From positions 18,687-82,686 of the forward strand of contig NZ_JAAQTO010000045.1 of assembly GCF_011742165.1 (NCBI RefSeq): a DNA stretch of 64,000 nucleotides, written 5' to 3'. The position numbers and the translations under genes were made by a program. Below are positions 45,564 through 55,839 of the stretch, piece after piece. Within the stretch, counting starts at the first letter, position 1, and every line of letters begins with the position of its first letter. The DNA comes from Billgrantia bachuensis. Its GTDB lineage: Bacteria > Pseudomonadota > Gammaproteobacteria > Pseudomonadales > Halomonadaceae. The notes below the pieces were generated by a model. That model saw only the letters and a program-made list of their open reading frames with translations. It had not been told where the DNA came from and did no database searches.

Positions 45564-46601
45564 TTACTGGGCCATGGCGGTGGTCACGCCCTCGCGCTCT
45601 TCGGCTTGGGCGGCCTCGCGGGCCTTGAGGCGCTCGTCGAGCTCATCGAGCTGGGCGTCGAGCTCGGCCAACTGGCGCTGTTTGTCGGCATCGTCGAGCG
45701 AGTCATCGGCGGCGAGCTGGGCGCGCTGCTTGAACAGTTCGAGCTGACGGATGGGCAGCAACTGGTCGTTGTCGGAGGCGTCGAAGCGTGCCCACTGCAG
45801 CGGGGCGATCCTCTCGCGCTGCTCCGCGGTCTCGCCGTAGCTCAGAATGAAGTCGCGCAGGCGGGTCTTCATCGACTCCGGCAGGTCCTCACGCCACACC
45901 AGCGGGTCGGACGGGATCAGCGGCGACTGCCAGATCACCTTGAGCTGTTCAGCCTTGTCGGGGTGCGCCATTTCCAGGCGCTCCATGCTCTCGGTATTGA
46001 ACGTGGCGACGTCCACCTGGCGGTTGGCCACCGACAGCGCATTGGTCTCGTGGTTGGAATTGAGGGTGCGCTTGAAGATGTCGGTGGCCACGACGCCGTT
46101 CTGGGCGAAGACGTAGTAGCTCGGCACCAGGAAGCCTGAGGTGGAGTTGGGGTCGCCGTTGCCGAAGGTCAGCTCGGAGGCGTTGGCCAGCACGTCTTCG
46201 ACGCTCTCCAAGGGGCTGTCCTGGTGCACGATCAGCAGGCTCCAGTAGCCCGGCTCGCCGTTCTCGGGCACGGTCTGGGCGAAGATTTCGCCGCCGGCGC
46301 GGTCCACCGCCTCCATGGCCGACTTGTTGCCGTACCAGGCGAGATCGATCTTGTCGAAGCGCATGGCCTGGATCACCGCGGCGTAGTCGTTGGCGAAGAA
46401 CGGCTCCACCTCGACGCCGAGGCTCTCGGCCATATCATCGAGGAACGGGCGCCACAGCGGCTCCTGGTTCTGGCTGGCCTCGGTGGAGATGATGCCGAAG
46501 CGCAGGGTGTCGAGTTCCTCCTCGGCGGCGGCGAGCTGGCTGCCGAGCAGGCCGAGACCGGCGATCAGCGGCAGGGTGAGACGGCGAAGATTGGGGCTCA
46601 T
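45564..46601 (-). CDS. phnD: PhnD, phosphonate-binding protein
   Basis: Periplasmic binding protein for phosphonates. It has 345 residues. The signal peptide ends near LAAAEEELDTL. LRFGIISTEASQNQEPLWRP begins the fold. IDLAWYGNKSAMEAVDRAGG and GNGDPNSTSGFLVPSYY hold the ligand site. The C-terminal 50 residues are a charged helix rich in Glu, Gln and Arg, as seen in PhnD for dimer formation. Confidence 0.95.
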   Translation of the reverse strand: MSPNLRRLTLPLIAGLGLLGSQLAAAEEELDTLRFGIISTEASQNQEPLWRPFLDDMAESLGVEVEPFFANDYAAVIQAMRFDKIDLAWYGNKSAMEAVDRAGGEIFAQTVPENGEPGYWSLLIVHQDSPLESVEDVLANASELTFGNGDPNSTSGFLVPSYYVFAQNGVVATDIFKRTLNSNHETNALSVANRQVDVATFNTESMERLEMAHPDKAEQLKVIWQSPLIPSDPLVWREDLPESMKTRLRDFILSYGETAEQRERIAPLQWARFDASDNDQLLPIRQLELFKQRAQLAADDSLDDADKQRQLAELDAQLDELDERLKAREAAQAEEREGVTTAMAQ

Positions 46602-46634
46602 GGCGGAAACCTCTTGGTGGCGGTTGGCGATGGA

Positions 46635-47462
46635 TCAGCTGGCGGCGCCCAGGGCGACGCGGGCGGCGACGGGAACGGGCGAGTGGCGCGGCTCGTCGAA
46701 CCCGGCGTTCTCGTAGAGCGACTGGAGCCGTGCCTCGGTGAGGCCCTCGGTCCGGCCGTCGTAGTAGAGGCGCCCCTGCTTGAGGGCGATGGCCCGCGAA
46801 CAGTAGCGGCGGGCGTAATCGACCTGATGCAGCGAGACGAGCACGGTACGGCCATCCTCGAGATTGATGCGCTTGAGGATGTCCATGACTTCGCGTGCAC
46901 TGCGCGGGTCGAGTGAGGCAATGGGCTCGTCGGCGAAAATCACGTCGGCGTCCTGCATCAGCACACGGGCGATCGCCACGCGCTGCATCTGGCCGCCGGA
47001 GAGGGTGTTGGCGCGTTGGTCGGCGAGTTCGGCAAGGCCGACGCGGGCCAGGGCCTGGCGAGCCTGGGCGCGCTCCTCGTCGGTGAAACGCCCGAGCAGC
47101 GCCCGCCAGCGCGGCATCGAGCCAAGCCGGCCGACCAGCACGTTGGTCAGCACACTGAGGCGGCCGACGAGATTGAACTGCTGGAAGATGTAGCCGCAGC
47201 GGCAGCGCTGAGTGCGCGAGCCACGCAGCAGCCGACCGCTTCGCTGGATGTCGCGCCCCATCACGCGGATGTGGCTGTCGGCCTTACGGTTGGCGGTAGT
47301 CAGCCCCACCAAGTGACGCAACAGGGTGGACTTGCCCGAGCCGGACGGCCCGATCAGGGCCACCATCTCGCCGGCATGGATGTCGAAGCCGACGTTCTCG
47401 AGGACGCGGGTCTGGCCGAAGGTCTTGCTGAGCCGCTTTACGGCAATCGTGACGCTGGGCAT
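46635..47462 (-). CDS. phnC: PhnC, phosphonate ABC transporter ATPase
   Basis: Drives the phosphonate importer. It has 275 residues. Walker A is [18 protein letters not shown], the signature [14 protein letters not shown], and Walker [28 protein letters not shown] precedes the start. It is the first gene of phnCDE. The leader carries a perfect 12-base palindrome, a probable PhnF site, and a weaker possible Pho box. Confidence 0.95.
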   Translation of the reverse strand: MPSVTIAVKRLSKTFGQTRVLENVGFDIHAGEMVALIGPSGSGKSTLLRHLVGLTTANRKADSHIRVMGRDIQRSGRLLRGSRTQRCRCGYIFQQFNLVGRLSVLTNVLVGRLGSMPRWRALLGRFTDEERAQARQALARVGLAELADQRANTLSGGQMQRVAIARVLMQDADVIFADEPIASLDPRSAREVMDILKRINLEDGRTVLVSLHQVDYARRYCSRAIALKQGRLYYDGRTEGLTEARLQSLYENAGFDEPRHSPVPVAARVALGAAS

Positions 47463-47517
47463 GGAGACGCCTCCTGTATCGGATAGCGCCAGTGTCGCGG
47501 CCCAAGGTTAAGAAGCG

Positions 47518-47529
47518 TTGTCTAGACAA
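47518..47529 (-). promoter_or_regulatory. PhnF operator upstream of phnCDE
   Basis: Perfect 12-base palindrome TTGTCTAGACAA, 56 bases before the phnC start. Its inner ten bases recur at the phnF start. Confidence 0.75.
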
Positions 47530-47546
47530 TAACGATTTGGTGACAT
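47529..47546 (-). promoter_or_regulatory. Possible Pho box in front of phnC
   Basis: On the minus strand ATGTCAC-CAAA-TCGTTAT resembles two 7-base PhoB half sites at 11-base spacing. The first is good and the second is poor (4 of 7). It directly abuts the PhnF palindrome. Confidence 0.3.
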
Positions 47547-47668
47547 TTCCCAGCCCCTGCGGCCGACCCGGAGTGGGAAGGCGGCATGTGGCGGCTTGGA
47601 AAACAAAGACTTGGCGAATGACGAAGCGCGACTGACACAACGTTGCCATCGAAGTGTCACGATAAACG

Positions 47669-47700
47669 CATCGCGCCCCGCCAAATGGCGGGGCGCGATG
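47669..47700 (-). terminator. Terminator after tctA
   Basis: 14-bp perfect stem (47669-47682 with 47687-47700) and loop AAAT, 38 bases past the tctA stop, then GCGTTTAT on the minus strand. It separates the transporter operon from phnC. Confidence 0.75.
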
Positions 47701-47737
47701 GGATAGCACTTTTTTATGTCACCTAGTTACATGTTAC

Positions 47738-49231
47738 CTAGGCCCGCTGACGAACCATTCCGCTATAGACCAGCCCGGCCACGATCAGGGTGATGGCGAA
47801 GGCGTAGATACCGATGGTGATGCCGCTGTTCCACAGGATGCTCCAGTCGCCTCCGGAGATCGACATGGCGCGGCGCAGGTTGTACTCCATCTGCCCGCCC
47901 AGCAGCAGGCCCAGCACCACCGGCACGGCGGGCATCTCCAGCTTGCGCAGCACATAGCCGAGCACGCCGAAGGCCAGCATCATGTAGAGGTCGAAGGCGC
48001 TGTTGCCGAGCGAATAGACGCCGACGAAGGCCACCATCACCACCATCGGCATCAGGAACCAGCCGGGCGCCTGCAGCACCTTGGCGAACAGCCCCACTAA
48101 CGGGATGTTGAGGATCAGCAGCATTACGTTGCCGATGAACAGCGCTGCCACCAGCCCCCAGACCATTTCCGGCTGCTGCGCGAACAGCAGCGGCCCAGGG
48201 GTGATGTTCATCGACAAGAGCAGCGCCAGCAGAATCGCCGTGGTGCCGCTGCCGGGGATGCCCAGCGACAGCATGGGGATCAGCGCACCGCCGGCCGCCG
48301 CGTTGTTGCCCGCTTCGGGTGCCGCTACGCCGCGCGGATCGCCCTGGCCGAACGTGCCGCGACGCCCCAGCCAGCGGCGCTCCAGGGTATAGGAGAGGAA
48401 ACTGCCGAGCGCGGCGCCGGCGCCCGGCAGCACGCCGGCGACGAAACCGATGAACGAGCTGCGCCCGATGGTCGGCGCGCATTTCCCGGCACTGCGAATG
48501 CCTGGAATCGCCGAGCCCACCTTGAGGGTCGGCTTGTTGCTGCCGCGGGTATCTTCGAGAAACACCAGGCACTCGGAGATCGCGAACAATCCGACCAGGG
48601 CGACGATGAAGTCGATGCCGTCGTAGAGTTCGTACCAGCCGAAGGTGTAGCGCGGTACGCTGCTCACCGAGTCGATGCCCACGGTACCCAGCAGCAGGCC
48701 CAGGCAGGCGGCGAGAAAGCTCTTCACCAGGCTGCCGCTGGTCACCCCGCCGATGGTGGCGAAGGCCAGCACGAACAGGGCGAAGTACTCGGCCGGCCCG
48801 AAGCGGATCGCGAACCCTACCAGCAGCGGGGCGAACAGGGTGAGGCCGATGGTCGCCACGGTGGCACCGACGAACGAGGCCACGCCGGAGAGCCCCAGGG
48901 CCTCGCCGCCACGCCCCTTGAGCGCCATGGGGTAGCCGTCGAGGGTGGTCATCACCGCCGGTTCGTCACCGGGAATGTTGAGCAGGATCGAGCTGATCCG
49001 CCCACCGTACATGCAGCCGTAGTAGATGCTGACCAGCAGGATCAGCGCGGCGGTCGGCGTCAGGCCGAAGTTGAAGGTCAACGGGATCATCAGCGCCACC
49101 CCATTGACCGGCCCGAGCCCCGGCAGCGTCCCGATCAGCGTGCCTACGGCACAGCCGACCAGCGCCAGAAACAGGTGCTGGGGTTCGAGCGCCACGGCGA
49201 AGCCTTGGGCGAGAAAAGCCAATATATCCAT
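47738..49231 (-). CDS. tctA: Tripartite tricarboxylate transporter large permease TctA
   Basis: Large membrane subunit of a TTT-type importer for carboxylic acids. It has 497 residues and about 11-12 membrane segments. GTLIGTLPGLGPVNGVALMI (residues 31-50) and GFVAGVLPGAGAALGSFLSY are the two PGxGP/PGxGA-type loops of the family. NNAAAGGALIPMLSLGIPGS is the third. It follows tctB by nine bases. The substrate is set by TctC. Confidence 0.94.
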   Translation of the reverse strand: MDILAFLAQGFAVALEPQHLFLALVGCAVGTLIGTLPGLGPVNGVALMIPLTFNFGLTPTAALILLVSIYYGCMYGGRISSILLNIPGDEPAVMTTLDGYPMALKGRGGEALGLSGVASFVGATVATIGLTLFAPLLVGFAIRFGPAEYFALFVLAFATIGGVTSGSLVKSFLAACLGLLLGTVGIDSVSSVPRYTFGWYELYDGIDFIVALVGLFAISECLVFLEDTRGSNKPTLKVGSAIPGIRSAGKCAPTIGRSSFIGFVAGVLPGAGAALGSFLSYTLERRWLGRRGTFGQGDPRGVAAPEAGNNAAAGGALIPMLSLGIPGSGTTAILLALLLSMNITPGPLLFAQQPEMVWGLVAALFIGNVMLLILNIPLVGLFAKVLQAPGWFLMPMVVMVAFVGVYSLGNSAFDLYMMLAFGVLGYVLRKLEMPAVPVVLGLLLGGQMEYNLRRAMSISGGDWSILWNSGITIGIYAFAITLIVAGLVYSGMVRQRA

Positions 49232-49240
49232 CGAGACGCC

Positions 49241-49714
49241 TTACCAGTCGAGGCCCGGCATGTTGGGCAGCGGCATGCCGAGAGCGAATTCGAACAGCAG
49301 ATAGAGCGAGACCGTCAGCAGCGCGCCGCAGGCCAGCGAGGCCCTCCAGGTCGCGCCGAACAGACGAATCAGCAGCACCACGCAGACCAGACTGGCGGGC
49401 AGGAAGCCCAGCGGCTTGAGAACGCCGGCGTAGATACCGAGCAGCAGCAGCGCCGCCCCCTGCCTGAGCAGGGCGGCGCGCTGCGGCCAGCGCTGATTGA
49501 CGCCGGGGCGTATCACCAGATAGGCCGCGAACAGGCCCATCGGCACGCTGACGAGACGCGGAAAGGCGCCGGGCCCCACGACCTGGCCGAAGCCGGCGGG
49601 GAAGGTGTGTGAATACCACCACGCTCCCACTGCCATCAGCAGCAGCACGACGCCGGCGATACGATCGGCGACAGCGCCCGAGACCTGATCCGTGTTCAGC
49701 CCGGGTTCACTCAC
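49241..49714 (-). CDS. tctB: Tripartite tricarboxylate transporter small permease TctB
   Basis: Small membrane subunit of the TTT system. It has 157 residues and four hydrophobic segments. The opening GVVLLLMAVGAWWYSHTFPA and the GPGAFPRLVSVPMG stretch are typical. It starts with GTG overlapping the tctC stop (GTGA). Confidence 0.88.
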   Translation of the reverse strand: MSEPGLNTDQVSGAVADRIAGVVLLLMAVGAWWYSHTFPAGFGQVVGPGAFPRLVSVPMGLFAAYLVIRPGVNQRWPQRAALLRQGAALLLLGIYAGVLKPLGFLPASLVCVVLLIRLFGATWRASLACGALLTVSLYLLFEFALGMPLPNMPGLDW

Positions 49715-50700
49715 TCGATGACACCGATCTCGCGCGAAACGGACTCGACCTCGTCGATGGTCTCGTAAACGTAGTCGGTGAACTCCTCGCCACCGCGCCA
49801 CAGCGGTACCAGGCCGTTCTGCTGGGCGGTCTCCTTCCACTCGTCGCTCTGGTAGAGCGTCTCGAGGGTCTCGACCATGCTTGCGTAGTCCTCGTCGGAG
49901 ACCTCACCGCCGGTGTAGAAGCCGCGCCAGTTGTAGCCGGTCACGTCGTAACCCTGGGACACCGCGGTGGGCAGCTCAGCGAAGGGCTCGGGCAGCGGCT
50001 CGTCGGACAGTACCGCCAGCACCCGCACGTCGCCGGACTCGATGAAACCGGCGATCTCCCCGAGGTCGGTCGAAACCATGTCGACGTGTCCCCCCATCAT
50101 CTGGGTCACGGCCGGTCCGCCGCCGTCGAACTGCACCCAGCGCACGCTGGCCATCTGATCGGCCGGCATGCCCGCCTCCTTGGCCAGCAGCAGCGCGCGG
50201 ATGTGATCCCAGCCTCCGGCGCCGCTGGAGCCGGCCATGGCCACCGCACCCGGGTCCTCGATCATGTCGTTCAACAGTTCTTCAAGCGTTTCGTAGGGGC
50301 TCTCGTCATCGACCAGAATCACGCCCACATCGGTGCCCAGCATGGCCAGCCAGCGCATGGTATCGGCGTCGCCGGGGTATTGGCCCTGGGCGATCTGCGT
50401 CATGCCCACGGTGCTGGTCGCCACGATCAGGTCGCTATCGTCGGCGCGACTGCTGGCAACGTTGGAGAACGCCACGGCCCCGACGCCACCCGGCATGTTG
50501 GTGACCTGCACGGCGCCGTCGGTCAATTCCAGCTCGCGCAGCAGCTTGGCCACCGAGCGGCAGGTGAAGTCCCAGCCGCCGCCGGGGTCGGCCGGGGCGA
50601 TGCATTCGCTGATGGGCAGTGCCTGGCTCGGTGAGCTGATGGCCAGCCCCAGCAGGGCCGAAGCGGCGAGACCGTGGCGAGCGTGCTTGATGGTGCGCAT
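49711..50700 (-). CDS. tctC: Tripartite tricarboxylate transporter binding protein TctC
   Basis: Periplasmic substrate-binding protein of the TTT (Bug) family. It has 329 residues with a signal peptide ending in PSQA. The ligand-loop region PADPGGGWDFTCRSVA is the family hallmark, and AGSSGAGGWDHIRALLLAKE and VDMVSTDLGEIAGFI follow. It is the likely specificity determinant for the neighbouring CoA transferase and lyase pathway. GAGGGA precedes the start. Confidence 0.93.
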   Translation of the reverse strand: MRTIKHARHGLAASALLGLAISSPSQALPISECIAPADPGGGWDFTCRSVAKLLRELELTDGAVQVTNMPGGVGAVAFSNVASSRADDSDLIVATSTVGMTQIAQGQYPGDADTMRWLAMLGTDVGVILVDDESPYETLEELLNDMIEDPGAVAMAGSSGAGGWDHIRALLLAKEAGMPADQMASVRWVQFDGGGPAVTQMMGGHVDMVSTDLGEIAGFIESGDVRVLAVLSDEPLPEPFAELPTAVSQGYDVTGYNWRGFYTGGEVSDEDYASMVETLETLYQSDEWKETAQQNGLVPLWRGGEEFTDYVYETIDEVESVSREIGVIE

Positions 50701-50797
50701 TGTCGTGTCCCTCGTTTGTTGTTGTGTTGCTGTCGTGCCGTGTTGCGGTGGGTATTGCCACGCCGAAGCCTCGGCTCGGCGCCTCTTGCAGATTAGC

Positions 50798-52003
50798 TCA
50801 TATAACTCCGCGTGCCTGCATGGCTGAGATCTCGGCTTCCTCGACCCCCAGCTCGCGCAGAATCTCGCGGGTATGCTCGCCGAGTTCCGGTACGCCACGG
50901 TGAACCGCCGCGGGGGCCTCGCTCATCTTGACCGGGAAGCCGGTCGTGGGAATCCGGCCGAACTTCCCCTGGTCCAGCTCGATCTTCATCTGCTGTGCCT
51001 GTACCTGGGGATCGTCGAAGGTCTCGCGCAGGTCGTGGACGCGCCCACAGGGCACGCCGGCGCGGTTGAGATGCGCGATCCACTCGTCGACACTGCGCTG
51101 TTCGGTGACCCGCGTCAGTATCTCGCGCAGGGCTTCGCGATTGCGCATGCGATGGGGGTTATCGGCGAAGCGCTCGTCGTCGAGCAGATGCAGCATGTCG
51201 AGCGCGCGCAAGAAGCGTTCGACCATGATGTCGTTGCTGGGGGCGATGGCCACCTCGCCGTCGCTGGTGCGGAACAGGCCGTAGGGATAGAGCATGGGAT
51301 GGTCGTTGCCGGTGCGCGCCGGCACCTGGCCGGTGGCGAAGAACTCCGCCGCCAGGTAGCCCATCATGCCGATCAACCCGTTGGTCAGGGCGGTCTCGAC
51401 GATATCGCCCTGCCCGCTGCGCTCGCGTCGTACCAGCGCCGCGCAGATGCCGAAGGCCAGGTTCTGGCTGGCCACCATGTCGCTGATGGGTGGTGCCGCG
51501 CGCATGGGTTCGCCGTCGGCGGGGCCGTTGACGCCCATGAAGCCGCTCATGGCCTGGGCGATGAAATCGTAGGCGGGCCGGTCGCGATAGGGCCCGGTGG
51601 AGCCGAAGCCGTTGATGCGCCCAACGACCAGGCGCGGATAGCGCTCGCGCAGGGTCTCGTCGTCGAGGCCCATCTTGGCCATGACGCCGGGGCGGAAATT
51701 CTCGACCAGCACGTCGGCCTCTTCCAGCAGCCGGGCCAGGAGCACCTTGCCCTCTTCGCTGCGCAGATCCAGCGTCAACGAGCGCTTGTTGCGGTTGAAC
51801 TGGGCGAAATACCAGCTGAAACCGTTCACGATGTTGCCTTGGGAGCGCACGATATCGCCGCGCTCCGGCGGTTCGATCTTGATCACCTCGGCGCCGTGGT
51901 CGCCCAGCATCTGGGTGCAGAACGGCCCCGAGATGACCCGCGTGAGGTCGATCACGCGAATGCCCTCCAGGCTTCCCGCCGCCTGGGCTGGTGAATTCGT
52001 CAT
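50798..52003 (-). CDS. CaiB/BaiF-type (family III) CoA transferase
   Basis: Moves CoA between carboxylic acids through an aspartyl anhydride. It has 401 residues. LEGIRVIDLTRVISGPFCTQ at the start, LGDHGAEVIKIEPPERGD, and NRNKRSLTLDLRSEEG are family motifs, and the catalytic Asp fits in SDMVASQNLAFG. ATG 52003 has AAGG at good distance; ATG 52009 overlaps the lyase stop as ATGA and may also serve. Placed between an HMG-CoA-lyase-like gene and TctC, it could activate the imported acid (inference). Confidence 0.92.
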   Translation of the reverse strand: MTNSPAQAAGSLEGIRVIDLTRVISGPFCTQMLGDHGAEVIKIEPPERGDIVRSQGNIVNGFSWYFAQFNRNKRSLTLDLRSEEGKVLLARLLEEADVLVENFRPGVMAKMGLDDETLRERYPRLVVGRINGFGSTGPYRDRPAYDFIAQAMSGFMGVNGPADGEPMRAAPPISDMVASQNLAFGICAALVRRERSGQGDIVETALTNGLIGMMGYLAAEFFATGQVPARTGNDHPMLYPYGLFRTSDGEVAIAPSNDIMVERFLRALDMLHLLDDERFADNPHRMRNREALREILTRVTEQRSVDEWIAHLNRAGVPCGRVHDLRETFDDPQVQAQQMKIELDQGKFGRIPTTGFPVKMSEAPAAVHRGVPELGEHTREILRELGVEEAEISAMQARGVI

Positions 52004-52005
52004 GT

Positions 52006-52956
52006 TCATCCTTTTGCCGTGGGCACCGCCGCGCAGTCGCTGAGCGCCAGCCGTGGCCCCGCCTTGGAGACCTGGGCCGGCAGGGGGCGCCCCATCAGGC
52101 GGGTGGCGAGTTGCGCGGCCTCGATCATCCGCTCCAGGTCGATGCCGGTCTCGATGCCCATCTCGCCGAGCAGATAGACCAGGTCCTCGCTGGCGATGTT
52201 GCCCGTCGCCTTCGGCGCGAAGGGGCATCCCCCCAGCCCGCCAATCGAGCTCTCGTAGCGATCGACGCCAAGCGCGAGGCCCTGCATGACGTTGGCCAGG
52301 CCAATGCCGCGAGTATTGTGAAAGTGCAGGGTCGGCGACACGCCGGGCGCCACCTCGCGAAGGTGGGCGATCCGCTCCGCAACCAGGGGCGGCGTGGCCA
52401 TGCCGGTGGTATCGCCCAGCGATACGTAGCGGGCGCCGAGGTCGGCGAAGTGGCGGGCGATGCGGCCTACCGCGGCCACGTCGACGTCGCCCTCGAAGGG
52501 ACAACCGAAGCAGGTGGCGATGGCCCCGCGCAGCTCGATGCCGCTGCCCTCGAGGCGCCGGGCCACCTGCTCGAAGCTCGCCAGCGACTCATCGACGCTG
52601 GCATTGACGTTCTTGGCGTTGTGGGTTTCCGAAGCCGAGACGAACAGCACCACCGAGTCGATGCCGGCCTCCAGGGCCCGCTCGGCCCCGCGCAGGTTGG
52701 GCACCAGCGCCGAGAAGTGCACCCGGTCGATGTCCCTGAGCTCGGCCACTAGCTCCGCGGCATCGGCCAGCGCCGGTACCGCGCGCGGACTGACGAAGGA
52801 GGTCAGCTCGAATTCGCGCACCCCGGCCGCAACCAGGGCACGCACCAGCTCGGCCTTGTGCGCCGTGGAGAGCAGTACCTTCTCGTTCTGCAGGCCGTCG
52901 CGCGGGCCCACTTCGGTGACGTGGACCTGCCGGGGCGCCCGGATCGCTTCTAGCAT
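52006..52956 (-). CDS. Hydroxymethylglutaryl-CoA lyase-like enzyme
   Basis: Cleaves a 3-hydroxy-3-methyl acyl-CoA into acetyl-CoA and a ketone, e.g. HMG-CoA into acetyl-CoA and acetoacetate. It has 316 residues in a TIM barrel. EVGPRDGLQNEK is the metal and substrate signature (Arg-Asp). TLHFHNTRGIGLANV carries the metal His-x-His. SSIGGLGGCPFAPKATGN contains the flexible Cys loop of true HMG-CoA lyases. The ribosome site is weak. It begins the operon with the CoA transferase and TctCBA. A related acyl-CoA substrate such as citramalyl-type cannot be excluded. Confidence 0.92.
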   Translation of the reverse strand: MLEAIRAPRQVHVTEVGPRDGLQNEKVLLSTAHKAELVRALVAAGVREFELTSFVSPRAVPALADAAELVAELRDIDRVHFSALVPNLRGAERALEAGIDSVVLFVSASETHNAKNVNASVDESLASFEQVARRLEGSGIELRGAIATCFGCPFEGDVDVAAVGRIARHFADLGARYVSLGDTTGMATPPLVAERIAHLREVAPGVSPTLHFHNTRGIGLANVMQGLALGVDRYESSIGGLGGCPFAPKATGNIASEDLVYLLGEMGIETGIDLERMIEAAQLATRLMGRPLPAQVSKAGPRLALSDCAAVPTAKG

Positions 52957-53061
52957 GATGGTTAGCCGCGCAATGATTTCCCCGACTGTACGTAGCCGAC
53001 TCGCATCGCAGCCATGCGCCTTTGGTTTAATACCGGCTCTTGTATGGCCCGGCCCCGCTTC

Positions 53062-54466
<1,405 letters not shown>

Positions 54467-54474
<8 letters not shown>

Positions 54475-55513
54475 GGCGCCTCTCCAGTGGAATAAGCAGA
54501 CGGAACTCGGTATGGCCGGGGCGGGAATCGCATTCGATCAGCCCCTGGTGCTGATGCAGGATGCCCTGGGCAATGGACAGTCCCAGCCCACTGCCGTCGG
54601 CGCGCCCCGAGACCATGGGATAGAAAAGGGTTTCCTGAAGGCTCTCGGGAACGCCGGGGCCGTTGTCGATCAGGGCCACTTCGCAGACCAGGCGATGGCG
54701 CTCCGCGCCCAGGGTGAACTGGCGGCGTGCCCGGGTGCGTAACAGCAGGCTCGGGGCTTCGGTACCCGCCTCGGTCAACGCCTCCACGGCGTTGCGGGCC
54801 ACGTTGAGCACGGCCTGGATCATCTGCGCCTCGTCGCCGGGGAAATCCGGCAGGCTGGGATCATAGTCGCGTTCGATGGCCACCGACGGGGTCTCCGCCA
54901 TCAGCAACGCACGCACCCGCTCCAGCACCTTGTGGATATTGAGCGGCTCGTGGCGCACCAGCTTGTTCGGTCCCAGCATGCTGTCGACCAGGTCGCGCAG
55001 ACGGTCGACCTCTTCGACGATGATGCGGGTGAACTCCTGCAGAGTGGGGTCGTCGAGGTCGCGCTCCAGCAGCTGCGCCGCACCGCGGATCCCACCCAGC
55101 GGGTTCTTGACCTCATGGGCCAGGCCACGTGACAGCACCTTGATCGCCTCCTGTCGGTTGAGCAGGGCCTCCTCGCGGGAGATGCGCAACAGGCGGTCGC
55201 GCGGCTCCATCTCCACCAGCAGTTCCACCGTCGACAACGGCGTTACCGTGTAGTCGATCGTGACCACGGCGCCGCCGACCAGTGCCAGCCTTACCTCGCG
55301 CTGGGTGAAGGGGTGCTGATCGTCACGCGCCTTGGCCAGTACTTCGCCCATGCCGTCGTCCTCGGTCAGCAGGCTCGCCAGGCTGAGCCCCTTCACCCGA
55401 CCCAGGCTGACCGCCAGCAAGGCTTCGGCCGCCGGATTCATCCAACTCAGCCGCAACTCATGGTCGAGCAACAGCACCGCCGTGGTGAGGTGTTCCATCA
55501 GGCGTCGATACAT
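54467..55513 (-). CDS. ntrB: Nitrogen sensor kinase NtrB
   Basis: Kinase and phosphatase for NtrC, steered by PII proteins in the cytosol. It has 348 residues. An N-terminal PAS domain (ELRLSWMNPAAEALLAVSLG) is followed by the H box SRGLAHEVKNPLGGIRGAAQ. The ATP-binding part has NVARNAVEAL (N box), DNGPGVPESLQ and GRADGSGLGLSIAQGIL (G boxes). GGAAGG precedes the start. A sigma-54 promoter and an NtrC palindrome lie upstream, so it is probably autoregulated. Confidence 0.95.
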
Positions 55514-55635
55514 TTACGACCTTCCCTCGTTGAACGCAGGAGTGCATGGCGCAGTACGTGCATCGTCATGGCGCATCGGCAGGGATCACCGCAGCTACCG
55601 CCCCGAAGCCAGGCAACACTCTGGTGGAACATTCC

Positions 55636-55653
55636 AAGCAAGAAGCGCGCCAA
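55636..55653 (-). promoter_or_regulatory. Sigma-54 promoter for ntrBC
   Basis: On the minus strand TTGGCGCG-cttc-TTGCTT: the -24 GG and -12 GC are 12 bases apart, with only one mismatch to TTGGCACG-N4-TTGC. It lies about 120 bases before ntrB. Confidence 0.75.
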
Positions 55654-55703
55654 CCCCACGGCGGCGCAGCAGGGCGCCGTTTCAGGGCGACGGCAGCGAG
55701 CCC

Positions 55704-55726
55704 TTATGCACCATTATGGTGCATAA
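55704..55726. promoter_or_regulatory. NtrC-binding palindrome upstream of ntrBC
   Basis: Perfect 11-bp inverted repeat TTATGCACCAT-T-ATGGTGCATAA, containing GCACC-N4-TGGTGC, the NtrC consensus. It is about 55-70 bases upstream of the -24 box of the ntrB promoter. The rest of the gap to 55839 shows no gene. Confidence 0.85.
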
Positions 55727-55839
55727 GCAGTGAGACCGCCAAATCAGGTGGCACAAATCTTCCCCATCGCGGGGCATCGAGGCACGAGAAAGGGCGAGCC
55801 AGGGAGAACGCTACATCAGTTTGAGGCTGACGCCTCGGC

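Noticed and set aside
47590..47670. Second Pho box (TGTGTCA and TTCGTCA) upstream of phnC
   Set aside because: The half sites are 14 bases apart rather than 11 and match the consensus poorly.
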